A stretch of DNA of 64,000 nt from Bacteroidaceae bacterium (GTDB taxonomy: Bacteria; Bacteroidota; Bacteroidia; Bacteroidales; Bacteroidaceae). The position numbers were made by a program, and so were the translations under genes. The stretch is taken from positions 62,001 through 126,000 of the forward strand of contig JAFTNZ010000030.1 of the NCBI GenBank assembly GCA_017451645.1. Reading direction: 5' to 3'. This document shows, piece after piece, positions 26,203 to 36,042 of the stretch (positions are counted from its first letter, which is position 1; every line of letters begins with the position of its first letter). Below the pieces are notes generated by a model. That model was not told the origin of the DNA, did not search any database, and saw nothing but the letters and a program-made list of their open reading frames with translations.

Positions 26203-27571
26203 AGCTTTTTCTTCTTTTGTATTGTTCAAATCCGTACACCATTGTCTCGTAGAGAATTTGTGCCAGATGGCGGCCTCCCTTGAAGTTTATGTGGGTGTAG
26301 TCGTAGTTGGCCATTTGAGGCTTGGCTTCCACCAGACGGGGCATACTCCCCTCGCCTCCCATGGCGGTGTACAGATTCCAAAAGGCTACGTGACTCTCGG
26401 CAGCAAGGCGTTGCTGGTATCGTACCAAATTCTTCACTCCGGGCATGGTGTGCAGTTCGCCGTTTTCGTCCTTATAGGCGCGGTCTCCCACCCCGATGAT
26501 GAGGATGCCTGCTTGGGGAAAACACTCTTTCAAATGACTGATGACCTGCTTCATCCCTTGGAGGTAGCCATCGTAGTTTTTCCCCCGCTTGGTGGCCACA
26601 TTGAGGCCATATTGTAACACTATGAGATCGTAGGGACGCACGGCATTGAACTGGCGCAAGTGATGCCCCGGGATGCTCTGCAAAGAAATGCCTCCGCTAC
26701 CTCTGAGGCTGAAATTATCTACACTGATACCTGTCGGATCATCCATGGCTATTCCGTAGTACAAAGCGCGTGGAGATGGGGGGATGGTCCATCGGATGCG
26801 TCCGATGTTTCCTTCCACATGGATAGCTTGTACGGCTGGCGATGGCTTGATGATGTGTTGGCCGGCCTTTTTTTTGTTGATGAGTGTGGTCAATAGCGTA
26901 GCAACAGTGTCGGTCTGCAGGCAAAAGAGAGTGCTCACTCCGCAGGTGTCGAGGTGTGTCAGGTAGTTTGGTTTTCCCGACAACTCTACGTAAGCCGTGC
27001 CTTGAGGGATAAAGTAGCGTTGGTTGATGCCCTGTTTGCCGCGGTCGAATCCGGTAGAGTCGGTATATTGGTGACTTTCCCATCCGCTGAATGCATGGCC
27101 GACGGTGGGGCGGAAACCGTAGGTCTGTGAAGTGATGTCGATGAATCCGGCTCCCTTGCCTCCGAAATGTTCCTGCATCAGTGCGCGGAAGTCGGAGGTG
27201 AGGATGTCTCCCTCGATAAAGGAATCGCCGAAATAGGCTATCCTTACGGGGCGCGGCAGAGTGTCGTGGCCGGCCAATGCTTCGTAGAAGGGTGTCATGC
27301 CCCGCGTGGTAGAGTCTGCATAGTCTTCGATACAGGTGATTCCTGTTTTGCAAGTGTCCACAAATTCAGGTTTTTGGATGGGGACTGTGAAGAGCGTGTC
27401 TGCAGACAAACTATCCTCTTCGGTGGCTTCGTCGGGACGCAAGTCGGCCAAAATGTCTATGCGCCGAAGCTGTTTCTCTCCGATGCTACCGGTCGGGAGA
27501 TAATACATTCCGAAGAGTATGAGGACGACACACAATGTCAGCCAAAACGGGCGTATGTTCAGATGTTTCAT
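26186..27571 (-). CDS. SGNH/GDSL-type hydrolase, MBOAT partner (2)
   Basis: The 461-residue protein has a membrane anchor near residues 8-26 and an extracytoplasmic SGNH domain with AYFGDSFIEGDILTSDF (nucleophile Ser), VLQYGLNVATK (block III) and NYDYTHINFKGGRHLA (Asp/His). A beta-sandwich insert of about 140 residues separates blocks I and III. Together with the neighbouring SGNH gene and MBOAT gene it makes a polysaccharide O-acetylation set. Its ATG directly abuts the stop of the rel gene, so it is translated from the same mRNA. Confidence 0.85.
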   Translation of the reverse strand: MKHLNIRPFWLTLCVVLILFGMYYLPTGSIGEKQLRRIDILADLRPDEATEEDSLSADTLFTVPIQKPEFVDTCKTGITCIEDYADSTTRGMTPFYEALAGHDTLPRPVRIAYFGDSFIEGDILTSDFRALMQEHFGGKGAGFIDITSQTYGFRPTVGHAFSGWESHQYTDSTGFDRGKQGINQRYFIPQGTAYVELSGKPNYLTHLDTCGVSTLFCLQTDTVATLLTTLINKKKAGQHIIKPSPAVQAIHVEGNIGRIRWTIPPSPRALYYGIAMDDPTGISVDNFSLRGSGGISLQSIPGHHLRQFNAVRPYDLIVLQYGLNVATKRGKNYDGYLQGMKQVISHLKECFPQAGILIIGVGDRAYKDENGELHTMPGVKNLVRYQQRLAAESHVAFWNLYTAMGGEGSMPRLVEAKPQMANYDYTHINFKGGRHLAQILYETMVYGFEQYKRRKSYESAE

Positions 27572-29839
27572 TTATCGGTCAACGCGGGTGACGGTATTGA
27601 TTTTCTCTATCTTCTTCAAATTGTTGCAGATGGTTGTCACATCTTCCACATCGTGTACATTGAGTTGTATGTTTCCTTCGAATATGCCATCATTTGTTTC
27701 GAATGACAAGCGGTGGATGTTGACATTCATCTGTCTGGAGATGATTTCGGTGATGGCATTGAGCACTCCTACCCCATCGATGCCTGTCAGTTTGAGGCTT
27801 ACGGGGAAGTAGAGAGTCTTCTTCGTGTTCCATTTGGCTGCCAATATGCGGTTGCCGAAACTGCTTTTCAGGCGTGCGGCCACGGGGCATTGGCGCTTGT
27901 GGATGATGATGCGGTTTTTTTCGTCAATGAATCCCAGCACATCATCACCGGGAATCGGGCAGCAGCAGTCGGCAATGACATAATTGTGACGGATGGAGTC
28001 TTCTGTCAGTTCCAAAGGCTTTTTCCGGTCGATTTCTTTGGGATTGACGGTGGGCATCAGTGTGTAGTCCTTCTCTTTTTTCTCCTTCTTGTTGTTGAGT
28101 CCGCCAAAGGGGAAGAGATATTTCTTCCAATTGTTGGGCGAAGAATTTTTTTCCTTGAGAGCGTCGAGGTCAGCATTGCCTAAGATGACCTTTTTGCTTC
28201 CAATGGCGGCTAACAATTCTTCTTTTGATGCCAACTCATGTATTTTGCACAGTTTCTCTACATTGGTAGTCGAGGCATCCATGTCGGCTTTTTCCAAGAA
28301 GGAGTTCAGTATTTCTTCTCCCTCTTTCTGTGCCGTGCGTTGCTCCTTGCGCAGAATGGCCATGATTTTGGTGCGTGCCTTGGCTGTGGTGGCATAGTTG
28401 AGCCATGCATTGGTGACGTGTTGGCTCTTGGAGGTGATGATTTCTACCTGGTCGCCACTTTGTAGGGGATGGCTGAGAGGTACAAGCTTGTGGTTTACCT
28501 TGGCTCCGATACAATGGCTTCCGAGGAAGGTGTGAATGCTGAAGGCGAAATCGAGTGCCGTGCTGTTTTGTGGCATGGTCTTGATTTCTCCTTTTGGGGT
28601 AAATACAAAAATTTCCGATGCGAAGAGGTTGAGCTTGATGGTGTCGAGGAAATCCATGGCATCTGGCTGTGGGTCATCAAGAATTTCCTTGATGGTGTGC
28701 AGCCATTTGTCGAGTTCGCCTTCATCTTCGCTTCCTCCTCCTTCCTTGTACTTCCAGTGTGCGGCAAATCCGTGTTCAGCCACATCGTTCATTTGCTCGC
28801 TACGTATCTGTACCTCTATCCATTCTCCTTGTGCACTCATCAGGGTCACGTGCAATGCCTGATATCCATTGGCTTTCGGGTGGCTCACCCAGTCGCGCAA
28901 GCGGTCGGGGTGCGACTTGTAGAGTTTGCATAGGGATATGTAGATGTCGAAGCATTCATTCAGCTCTTCCTCTTTTTTCAAAGGGGTAAAGATGATTCTT
29001 ACGGCCAATATGTCGTAGATGTCCTCGAAGGCCACATGCTTGTTCTGCATCTTGTTCCAGATGGAGTATGGTGTCTTGATGCGGTCTTCTATGCGGTAAA
29101 CGAACCCCATTTCGTCGAGCCGTTGCTTGATGGGGGCAATGAAGTCTTCGAATACATTTCTTCTCTCCAGTTGGGTAGCTTGCAGCTTGTCAGCTATCTC
29201 TTTGTAGGTGTCAGGGTGTTCATACCTGAAACTGAGGTCTTCAAGTTCAGTCTTTATTTTGTTCAGTCCTAATCTGTTGGCCAATGGGGCATAAATATAT
29301 AGGGTTTCTCCGGCTATCTTATACTGCTTGTTAGGAAGCATTGAACCCAATGTCCGCATATTGTGCAGACGGTCGGCTATTTTGATGAGTATCACCCGTA
29401 TGTCTTCCGACATGGTGAGCAACAGTTTCTTGAAATTTTCTGCTTGGCTTGAAGCACGGTCGCCGAAGATGCCACCGGATATTTTGGTGAGTCCATCGAC
29501 AATCTGTGCTATTTTGGGACCGAAGATGTTGGAAATGTCTTCTACCGTGTAGTCAGTGTCTTCCACCACATCGTGCAGCAGCGCCGAGCAGATGGAGGTC
29601 GAACCAAGTCCGATTTCCTGACAGACTATTTGTGCGACAGCTATAGGGTGCATGATGTAGGGTTCGCCTGAACGCCGGCGTACCCCTTTGTGTGCCTGTT
29701 TGGCGAAATTGAATGCTTTAGTGATGAGTTCGACTTTTTTCCGGTGTTTTGAAGCCAGATAGCTTTCTATCAGTGTTTGGAAAGCTTCATTAATCATCAC
29801 TTCCTCTTCCATTTCTTTTTTATTATAATCTTCTTCCAT
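27572..29839 (-). CDS. rel: Bifunctional (p)ppGpp synthetase/hydrolase
   Basis: The 755-residue RSH protein makes and degrades the stringent-response alarmone. The order is HD hydrolase (about 45-190, with RRSGEPYIMHP and LLHDVVEDTD), synthetase (about 240-370, with RIEDRIKTPYSIWNKM and VRIIFTP), TGS domain (about 410-470, VFTPKGEIKTMPQ), zinc-finger/RIS region (RHNYVIADCCCPIPGDDVLG) and C-terminal ACT domain (about 675-755). The key residues for both activities look intact. It is the only such gene in the window. The lytic transglycosylase gene lies 42 bases upstream. Confidence 0.95.
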   Translation of the reverse strand: MEEDYNKKEMEEEVMINEAFQTLIESYLASKHRKKVELITKAFNFAKQAHKGVRRRSGEPYIMHPIAVAQIVCQEIGLGSTSICSALLHDVVEDTDYTVEDISNIFGPKIAQIVDGLTKISGGIFGDRASSQAENFKKLLLTMSEDIRVILIKIADRLHNMRTLGSMLPNKQYKIAGETLYIYAPLANRLGLNKIKTELEDLSFRYEHPDTYKEIADKLQATQLERRNVFEDFIAPIKQRLDEMGFVYRIEDRIKTPYSIWNKMQNKHVAFEDIYDILAVRIIFTPLKKEEELNECFDIYISLCKLYKSHPDRLRDWVSHPKANGYQALHVTLMSAQGEWIEVQIRSEQMNDVAEHGFAAHWKYKEGGGSEDEGELDKWLHTIKEILDDPQPDAMDFLDTIKLNLFASEIFVFTPKGEIKTMPQNSTALDFAFSIHTFLGSHCIGAKVNHKLVPLSHPLQSGDQVEIITSKSQHVTNAWLNYATTAKARTKIMAILRKEQRTAQKEGEEILNSFLEKADMDASTTNVEKLCKIHELASKEELLAAIGSKKVILGNADLDALKEKNSSPNNWKKYLFPFGGLNNKKEKKEKDYTLMPTVNPKEIDRKKPLELTEDSIRHNYVIADCCCPIPGDDVLGFIDEKNRIIIHKRQCPVAARLKSSFGNRILAAKWNTKKTLYFPVSLKLTGIDGVGVLNAITEIISRQMNVNIHRLSFETNDGIFEGNIQLNVHDVEDVTTICNNLKKIEKINTVTRVDR

Positions 29840-29881
29840 AGTGTTTTTGTCTTTTGTGGTGAGGTACTGCTTGTTCTCCGA

Positions 29882-31162
29882 TTATCGTACGCGAAGTTTC
29901 TTCCCTGCTCTGATGTTGTTGTTTCTTAATCTATTGAGAGATTTTATCTTGTTCACAGTCGTACCATATTTTCTCGCAATGGTTGACAGTGTCTCTCCTC
30001 TTCTGATGGTGTGGTAGGTTGCTTTGCCAGAAATGGATTTCTTGCCAATGTTCTCTTCTTCCACATTGACGTAGCGACGTTTTTTGAATAGTTCTTTCGC
30101 ACGGTGTATGTAGATAGTGTCTTCCACGTCGATGAATGTGCTGATGGCTTTTTGGGGGAGTCTTAATGTACAACTGAAACTGTTTCCCGGTATGATGTCC
30201 CGTTTGTATTGTGGGTTAAGCGCACGTAGTTCTTCTATATCTACATCACACAAATCTGCTATTTGTTGGAAATGCAGGTCGCGGTTGATATGCAGAGTGT
30301 CCGTAGCCGCAGGCAGTTGTGCTTCCATCGGGCAGATGTTGTGTTCGCAGTAGTAGTTCATTATGTAGTTGGCAGCGATAAACGAAGGTACGTATCCTCT
30401 TGTCTCCCGTGGCAGGTAGTTATAGATTTTCCAATAATCGGTAGTCCCATCTGCTCGCCGTATGGCTTTGTTGATGTTTCCAGGTCCGCAGTTGTAGGCG
30501 GCTATGACGAGATTCCAATCTCCATAGATTCCATATAGCTCCTTCAGATAGCGTGCGGCCGCATAGGTAGATTTGATGGGGTCTCTTCGTTCATCAATGA
30601 GGCTGTTCGAGCGTAAGTTGTAGATTTTCCCCGTCTTTAACATAAATTGCCAAAGTCCTGATGCCCCAGCACGTGATACGGCTGAAGGATTGAGTGCTGA
30701 TTCGATGATGGGCAGGTATTTTAATTCATCGGGCAAATCATAGGCATCCAATGCTTCTTCGAAGATAGGAATATAGAAATTGGCCGCTCCAAGCATGTAA
30801 GATACCCGGCTACGTAGTTTTTCAGCATACAGATCGATGAATTTGCGCACGATGTCGTTGTATGGCATTTCCATAACCGATGGAATGCGTGCAAGCCGGT
30901 CGGCATAGACAGAGTCACTGAAACTGGGATTTTCGTTTCTTGTTTCGCAATTTTCGTCAGGCAAGGTGAGCAGATTTTTTGCATGCCAATTGTAGAGAAG
31001 TGAATCGAATTCATTGCTCAAGCCCATTGGAATGTCGAATATTTCATCTTTTCCTGTGCTTACGTTATGTACGATGAGGCTGTCTCCTGTCGTTTCGGCT
31101 TGTATGTGCAGGTAGGCAGTGTTAGTCAGTAGGACAGTTATCAGTGTGATGACTTTTTTCAT
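29882..31162 (-). CDS. Membrane-bound lytic murein transglycosylase with LysM (MltD-like)
   Basis: The 426-residue protein has a signal peptide (MKKVITLITVLLTNTAYLHIQA), then an SLT domain (about 100-260) with catalytic Glu in LPIIESALNPSAVSRAGASG and the GLWQFM, AAYNCGPGNINKAI motifs. It ends with one LysM module (about 383-426, YHTIRRGETLSTIARKYGT) preceded by a degenerate LysM-like region. It cleaves peptidoglycan non-hydrolytically in the periplasm. It is part of the parA-parB-DUF5683-mltD-rel run. Confidence 0.92.
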   Translation of the reverse strand: MKKVITLITVLLTNTAYLHIQAETTGDSLIVHNVSTGKDEIFDIPMGLSNEFDSLLYNWHAKNLLTLPDENCETRNENPSFSDSVYADRLARIPSVMEMPYNDIVRKFIDLYAEKLRSRVSYMLGAANFYIPIFEEALDAYDLPDELKYLPIIESALNPSAVSRAGASGLWQFMLKTGKIYNLRSNSLIDERRDPIKSTYAAARYLKELYGIYGDWNLVIAAYNCGPGNINKAIRRADGTTDYWKIYNYLPRETRGYVPSFIAANYIMNYYCEHNICPMEAQLPAATDTLHINRDLHFQQIADLCDVDIEELRALNPQYKRDIIPGNSFSCTLRLPQKAISTFIDVEDTIYIHRAKELFKKRRYVNVEEENIGKKSISGKATYHTIRRGETLSTIARKYGTTVNKIKSLNRLRNNNIRAGKKLRVR

Positions 31163-31207
31163 TCTATATACGTGTTTGGTAAAATGAAGGGGTTAAATTG
31201 AGTTGGT

Positions 31208-32104
31208 TCAGAAATTCAGACTACACCTCACTCCGTAGGAGTTACCTTGTTTCAGGTCAAGTTCGTTGTTGTTGATTACGGTAGGGTACATTTTCATACT
31301 CAGGTCTTTGCTGATGTCGAAGTTGGCTAACTCGGCATCTACGTAAGCATCTATGATGGATACTATATAGACCCCAATGAAGCAGAATATGCTCAAATCG
31401 CGATATCGTCTGTAGGAGTCTTTTTTTCGTTTGATGACTTTTTTGAGATAGTCCATATTGGCTTCCACATTGTATCCGGGAGGAAGCAAATCGAGGAAAC
31501 TGTCAGTGTTTGGGTTGTCATCCATGATGTCGAGATAGGCTTGTGAATAGTCGTCATACATCTGACCATTCCATGTAAGAGCATAGGCGCATCCTACAAA
31601 TCCGCCATAGACGATGGGCAACTTCCAGTATTTTCGGTTATATATTTGTCCTCCTCCTGGGAATATGACAGCCAACCAGGTGGCCTTTGCCGGGTCAGGT
31701 ATGAATATTTTTTTGCTCTCAAATTGCTCGGTATGCTCAACAGGAGGCAGATTTTGAATGAGCAGGGATGTATCTATCGGAGCTTCTGTCTCTACCATGT
31801 TTTCAGCATTCAATCTTGCAATGCTGTCTGTGGTGACAGAGTCGGCTGGTGCTTGGGTGACAGGCTCTTGAATTATTTCTGTTGTCTGCTGGTTGCTCAA
31901 TGAGTCTGTTGGGATGGCGGAAGTCAATTGTTTCTGATTGATGCGTGCCCTTTGTCTTCTTTGTAAGGCTTTAGGCAGTTCTTTCACTGGGACTTGCTCT
32001 TTTTGTTGGGCCATGATGGGGAGTGCCCTCATCTGTAGGATGAAGCAAGCCAATGCTACCATTATGTATATGTGATAAGGTATCTGTCGGTTCGATTTCA
32101 ACAT
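31208..32104 (-). CDS. DUF5683 domain protein
   Basis: The 298-residue protein opens with a signal-like hydrophobic segment (YHIYIMVALACFILQMRALPIMA), then a low-complexity Gln/Thr/Ala region up to about 120, and a membrane-associated DUF5683 domain with KATWLAVIFPGGGQIYNRKYWKLPIVYGGFVGCAYALTW. A basic loop (YLKKVIKRKKDSYRRYRDLS) precedes a further hydrophobic helix. In Bacteroidota this family often sits between parB and a lytic transglycosylase, as here. The function is unknown. Confidence 0.88.
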   Translation of the reverse strand: MLKSNRQIPYHIYIMVALACFILQMRALPIMAQQKEQVPVKELPKALQRRQRARINQKQLTSAIPTDSLSNQQTTEIIQEPVTQAPADSVTTDSIARLNAENMVETEAPIDTSLLIQNLPPVEHTEQFESKKIFIPDPAKATWLAVIFPGGGQIYNRKYWKLPIVYGGFVGCAYALTWNGQMYDDYSQAYLDIMDDNPNTDSFLDLLPPGYNVEANMDYLKKVIKRKKDSYRRYRDLSIFCFIGVYIVSIIDAYVDAELANFDISKDLSMKMYPTVINNNELDLKQGNSYGVRCSLNF

Positions 32105-32145
32105 ATGCCTTCTTTTATTTATCAGTTTTTTGGGGAAGTTTTCTT

Positions 32146-33033
32146 TTATTTCAGTTGGTCAAGTATTCCCACTATCCGTTCCAAGTCTTCTTCGCTGTTG
32201 AAGGGGATACTGATTTTACCTTTACCTTTTTCTGAGCAGGTGAGTTGCACTTTGCTGCTGAAGAATTCTGATAGATGTTTTTTCAGCAGGTTGTATTCTT
32301 CAGGCAATTTGCTTGTTTTGAGGGTTGCCTTCCTGTTGCAGTCTTTGCCAGTTTCTTTTTCGCTGAACTCTTTCACCATCTGTTCCACTTTGCGCACGGA
32401 GTATCCTTCGCGCATAGCTTCTTCGAAGATGCTGATTTGTTGAGCCGGACTGTCGAGGGTGAGCAATGCCCGCGCGTGCCCCATATCTATCTCCTTATTT
32501 TGCAGTGCCACTTGTATGGGGGCAGGCAGTTTCAGCAGGCGCAAGTAGTTGGCGATGGTGGTTCGTTTCTTCCCTACCCGTTCACTGAGTCGTTCTTGTG
32601 TCAGGCCGTATTGCTCTATCAGGTGTTGGTAAGCCAAGGCTATTTCCAATGAGTTGAGGTCTTCGCGCTGGATATTTTCAATCAAAGCCATTTCCATTAC
32701 GTTTTCGTCGTCAGCCGTGCGTATGTAAGCAGGTACGGTTGCAAGGCCAGCCAACTGTGATGCGCGGTAGCGTCTTTCGCCTGCAATAATTTGGTAGTTA
32801 TCCTCAGCCAGTTTCCTCAATGTAATGGGTTGTATGATGCCTATTTCAGCGATGGAGTCAGCCAATTCTTGCAGAGCTTTCTGGTCGAACTCCCGCCTTG
32901 GCTGATTGGGGTTAGCTTTGATGACCCCGATGGGTATTTCGTGTATGGACGATGAACCCTCTGTTTTCACTTCTTCGGTGGAAATGAGTGCATCAAGTCC
33001 TCGTCCGAGTGCAAATTTCTTATGTGGTGCCAT
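32146..33033 (-). CDS. parB: Chromosome-partitioning protein ParB
   Basis: ParB binds parS sites and loads SMC for chromosome segregation. The 295 residues have the opening KKFALGRGLDALIS, a ParB/Srx CTP-binding domain with ANPNQPRREFDQKALQELADSI and IAGERRYRASQLAG, the HTH TQERLSERVGKKRTTIANYLRLLKLP, and a C-terminal dimer region. It is 29 bases downstream of parA. No parS copy with the canonical TGTTTCACGTGAAACA was found in this window. Confidence 0.96.
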   Translation of the reverse strand: MAPHKKFALGRGLDALISTEEVKTEGSSSIHEIPIGVIKANPNQPRREFDQKALQELADSIAEIGIIQPITLRKLAEDNYQIIAGERRYRASQLAGLATVPAYIRTADDENVMEMALIENIQREDLNSLEIALAYQHLIEQYGLTQERLSERVGKKRTTIANYLRLLKLPAPIQVALQNKEIDMGHARALLTLDSPAQQISIFEEAMREGYSVRKVEQMVKEFSEKETGKDCNRKATLKTSKLPEEYNLLKKHLSEFFSSKVQLTCSEKGKGKISIPFNSEEDLERIVGILDQLK

Positions 33034-33062
33034 ATCTTTCTTTGTCTGTCTTGTTTGATTCT

Positions 33063-33854
33063 TCAGTTTTCTCTTTCGGTTGTTTTCTTTCCGTTTCTCC
33101 TGATTATTTCTTGTGCCAGTGCCAGATGGTTTCGTGCCCCTGTGGAGTCGGCATCGTAGAGGATGACGGGTATCCCGTGACTTGGTGCCTCGCTCAGCTT
33201 AACGTTACGTTGGATAACTGTGCGGAATACCAATTCCTGGAAGTGTCTTTTCACCTCGTCATACACCTGATTGTGTAACCTCAGTCTCGAATCATACATC
33301 GTGAGTAAGAATCCTTCAATTTCCAATCCGGGATTTAATTTTGATTTGATGATTTTTATGGTGTTCAGCAACTTACTGATTCCTTCCAAAGCGAAATATT
33401 CGCATTGCACGGGTATAATCACCGAGTCTGCGGCAGTGAGCGAGTTGATGGTGATAAGTCCCAATGACGGTGAGCAATCAATGAGTATGTAGTCATACTC
33501 TTCTCTGATGTTTTCGAGGATTCTCTTCAGCACCTTTTCTCTGTTCGGCAAATTGAGCATTTCTATTTCGGCTCCCACCAGATCGATGTGCGAAGGTACA
33601 ATGTCAAGGGTGTCAATGAAGTCTGTCGTATAGATGGCCTCACGGATGTCTTTGTAATCGATGATGCATTCGTAGATTGAACAGTCTATTTCCTTTATGT
33701 CCACACCGAGCCCTGATGACGCATTCGCTTGTGGATCAGCGTCAATTACGAGTACTTTTTTTTCCAAAGTGGCCAATGATGCAGCCAAATTGATTGTGGT
33801 TGTAGTTTTTCCTACACCACCCTTTTGGTTAGCTAAAGCAATGATTTTTCCCAT
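33063..33854 (-). CDS. parA: Chromosome-partitioning ATPase ParA
   Basis: The start MGKIIALANQKGGVGKTT at 33854 is chosen over an ATG three codons upstream because it gives the canonical ParA/Soj N-terminus. The 263-residue protein has the deviant Walker A KGGVGKTT (11-18) and the VIDADPQANASSGLG and ILIDCSPSLGL motifs. It forms ATP-dependent gradients on DNA that move ParB-parS complexes. It heads the minus-strand run with parB, the DUF5683 gene, the transglycosylase and rel. Confidence 0.96.
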   Translation of the reverse strand: MGKIIALANQKGGVGKTTTTINLAASLATLEKKVLVIDADPQANASSGLGVDIKEIDCSIYECIIDYKDIREAIYTTDFIDTLDIVPSHIDLVGAEIEMLNLPNREKVLKRILENIREEYDYILIDCSPSLGLITINSLTAADSVIIPVQCEYFALEGISKLLNTIKIIKSKLNPGLEIEGFLLTMYDSRLRLHNQVYDEVKRHFQELVFRTVIQRNVKLSEAPSHGIPVILYDADSTGARNHLALAQEIIRRNGKKTTEREN

Positions 33855-33909
33855 AAAAAACATTATTATCGGCTGCGAAATAAGCTATATTTTTCCAAAT
33901 GGCCTACAA

Positions 33910-34014
33910 AGTTTGGGTGAGATTACCCCAACTGTTGATAACTTGCCTGTATTGTTGAAAACCTTGAAGCCTTTCTTCCGTGTGCCTTTTTGCTTGCAAA
34001 CGGCTACAAAGATA
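33910..34014 (-). promoter_or_regulatory. parA -7 element and leader hairpin
   Basis: The minus strand carries TATCTTTGT (complement of 34006-34014), giving a leader of about 150 nt to parA. Within it bases 33910-33933 form a hairpin (AGTTTGGGT against ACCCCAACT, one mismatch, six-base loop). No -33 TTG is seen at the right distance. Confidence 0.4.
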
Positions 34015-34045
34015 TGTTTTTTTAAGCAAATATCCTATTCCCTTC

Positions 34046-34077
34046 TTGTCTCATTACATTTTTTTGACTATTTTTGC
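34046..34077 (+). promoter_or_regulatory. Promoter of surE-lpxB
   Basis: TTG (34046-34048), 20 bases, then TATTTTTGC (34069-34077), a full match to the consensus, about 37 bases before the surE ATG. Confidence 0.75.
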
Positions 34078-34113
34078 ACCTATTCTGAGTAAAATATTGA
34101 AAATAGTTGAAAC

Positions 34114-34902
34114 ATGGTTCCATCCAAACCTCTTATTCTCATATCCAACGATGATGGCTATACAGCTAAGGGCATCAAAGAGTTGGCCGGTTTTTTGTGC
34201 GATATGGCAGACATTGTAATTGTAGCTCCTGATGGCCCCCGGTCGGGCATGGCTGCAGCCATAACTTCGCAGGTTCCTGTCACTTTCACCCTTGTCAGCT
34301 GTCTTCCGGGACTCTCCGTTTATCGGTGCACGGGTACTCCCGTTGATTGCATCAAGTTGGGGCTTGAGGCAGTGGTATCCCGTTGGCCGGATCTTGTCAT
34401 CGGTGGTATCAATCATGGAGATAATTCAGCGGTTAACGTCCATTATTCAGGAACGATGGGGGTAGTGCTTGAGGGATGTATGAAGGGAATACCATCCATT
34501 GGCTTTTCGGTGTGCGACCATGACCCGGATCTTGATTTCTCCCCTACTCGCGACTACATCCGTCGGATTGTCCGTCAGGTTCTCGAAGAGGGGCTTCCTG
34601 AAGGTGCTTGCTTGAATGTCAACTTTCCAGAAAAGGCTCCCTATGAAGGAGTGAAGGTGTGTCGGCAGACGGTGGGCAGATGGGAAAACGAATGGGTATC
34701 CTCTCCTCATCCGCGTGGTGGTGGAGACATTTACTGGCTCACCGGACATTTTGCCAATCACGAGCCGGAGGCTATCGACACCGACCGTTGGGCATTGGAT
34801 CATGGCTACGTAGCCATCACCCCTACACAAGTGGATATGACAGCTTATGGATTGTTGGAAAAAATGAAGAAAAATTATGAAATACTATCTCATTGCCGGT
34901 GA
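34114..34902 (+). CDS. surE: 5'/3'-nucleotidase SurE
   Basis: SurE dephosphorylates nucleoside monophosphates and is a survival factor. The 262-residue protein has the N-terminal ILISNDDGYTAKGIK (metal-binding Asp pair), APDGPRSGMA, YRCTGTPVDCIKLGL, and VIGGINHGDNSAVNVHYSGTMG, all family signatures. It overlaps lpxB by 26 bases, a gene order repeated in other Bacteroidota. Confidence 0.96.
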   Translation: MVPSKPLILISNDDGYTAKGIKELAGFLCDMADIVIVAPDGPRSGMAAAITSQVPVTFTLVSCLPGLSVYRCTGTPVDCIKLGLEAVVSRWPDLVIGGINHGDNSAVNVHYSGTMGVVLEGCMKGIPSIGFSVCDHDPDLDFSPTRDYIRRIVRQVLEEGLPEGACLNVNFPEKAPYEGVKVCRQTVGRWENEWVSSPHPRGGGDIYWLTGHFANHEPEAIDTDRWALDHGYVAITPTQVDMTAYGLLEKMKKNYEILSHCR

Positions 34903-36034
34903 AGCATCTGGTGACCTTCATGCCTCCAATCTCATGCGTGCCCTTTGTCGCATGGATGAGAGGGCGGAATTCCGTTTCTTTGGAGGTGACCTTATGAGTC
35001 GCGTAGGTGGCACACTCGTCAAGCACTATCGCGACATGGCTTATATGGGTTTTATCCCGGTGTTGAGGCATTTGCCGGAAATTTTCAACAACATGCGGAT
35101 CTGCAAGCGCGACATCATCGGATGGCAGCCCGATGTGGTCATCCTCATTGACTATCCGGGTTTCAATCTCGACATAGCGGCCTATGTCCATTCGCACACA
35201 CGCATTCCCGTTTTCTACTATATTTCGCCTAAAATATGGGCTTGGAAGGAGTACCGTATCCGCCACATCCGGCGTAATGTGGATGCTCTTTTCAGCATAC
35301 TCCCTTTTGAAGTGCCCTTTTTCGAGCAGAAACACGGATATCCCATTCACTATGTGGGCAATCCTTGTGTTGATGCTGTGGAAGAATTCCGGAAAGGATA
35401 TACAGCGACAGCGGAGGAATTTGCCCATACTCACGGACTTGACGGACGTCCTATTATTGCCCTTTTGGCTGGTAGCCGGAGGCAGGAAATCAAGGACAAT
35501 TTGCCTGCTATGATTGAAGCCGCCGCTTCCTTTGCAGACCATCAACTGGTCATTGCCGGAGCACCTGGTATCGATCCTGCCTACTATCACCGTTATATTC
35601 CCGACGGAGCATCCGTCAGCATCCTTTTCGGACAGACTTATCCCTTGCTTGCTCATGCGCGTGCTGCCCTCGTCACATCGGGTACAGCCACTTTGGAAAC
35701 GGCTCTTTTCCGTGTGCCGCAGGTGGTGTGTTACTATGTGGCTATGGGTAAATTCGTCTCTTTTTTACGTCGCCATTTGCTGAAAGTACCATACATTTCG
35801 CTCGTCAATCTTATAGCCGACCGTGACGTAGTGCCTGAATTGGTGGCCGATACGATGACGGTAGATAATGCCCGTCATCACCTTGCGGCTTTGCTTGGCG
35901 ATGCTTCGCCCGAGCGCAGCGAAATGCTGGATGGTTATGCGGAGGTTGTCCGTCGTTTGGGATCGGTCGGAGCTTCGGAGAAGGCTGCACGGGAGATGCT
36001 GAAAGTGTTGAGGGAGAGGGAGGGCTCATTCTGA
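34877..36034 (+). CDS. lpxB: Lipid-A-disaccharide synthase
   Basis: LpxB (GT19) joins UDP-2,3-diacylglucosamine and lipid X to form the lipid A disaccharide. The 385-residue protein starts MKYYLIAGEASGDLHASNLM, the diagnostic opening, and continues with YPGFNLDIA, VFYYISPKIWAWKEYR, PLLAHARAALVTSGTATLETA. It is translated from within the end of surE. It converges with the HAD phosphatase gene nine bases further on. Confidence 0.97.
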   Translation: MKYYLIAGEASGDLHASNLMRALCRMDERAEFRFFGGDLMSRVGGTLVKHYRDMAYMGFIPVLRHLPEIFNNMRICKRDIIGWQPDVVILIDYPGFNLDIAAYVHSHTRIPVFYYISPKIWAWKEYRIRHIRRNVDALFSILPFEVPFFEQKHGYPIHYVGNPCVDAVEEFRKGYTATAEEFAHTHGLDGRPIIALLAGSRRQEIKDNLPAMIEAAASFADHQLVIAGAPGIDPAYYHRYIPDGASVSILFGQTYPLLAHARAALVTSGTATLETALFRVPQVVCYYVAMGKFVSFLRRHLLKVPYISLVNLIADRDVVPELVADTMTVDNARHHLAALLGDASPERSEMLDGYAEVVRRLGSVGASEKAAREMLKVLREREGSF

Positions 36035-36042
36035 CATGCTCC

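Noticed and set aside
33063-34113. A parS site near parAB
   Set aside because: The canonical TGTTTCACGTGAAACA and close variants were not found; the hairpin at 33910-33933 does not resemble it.
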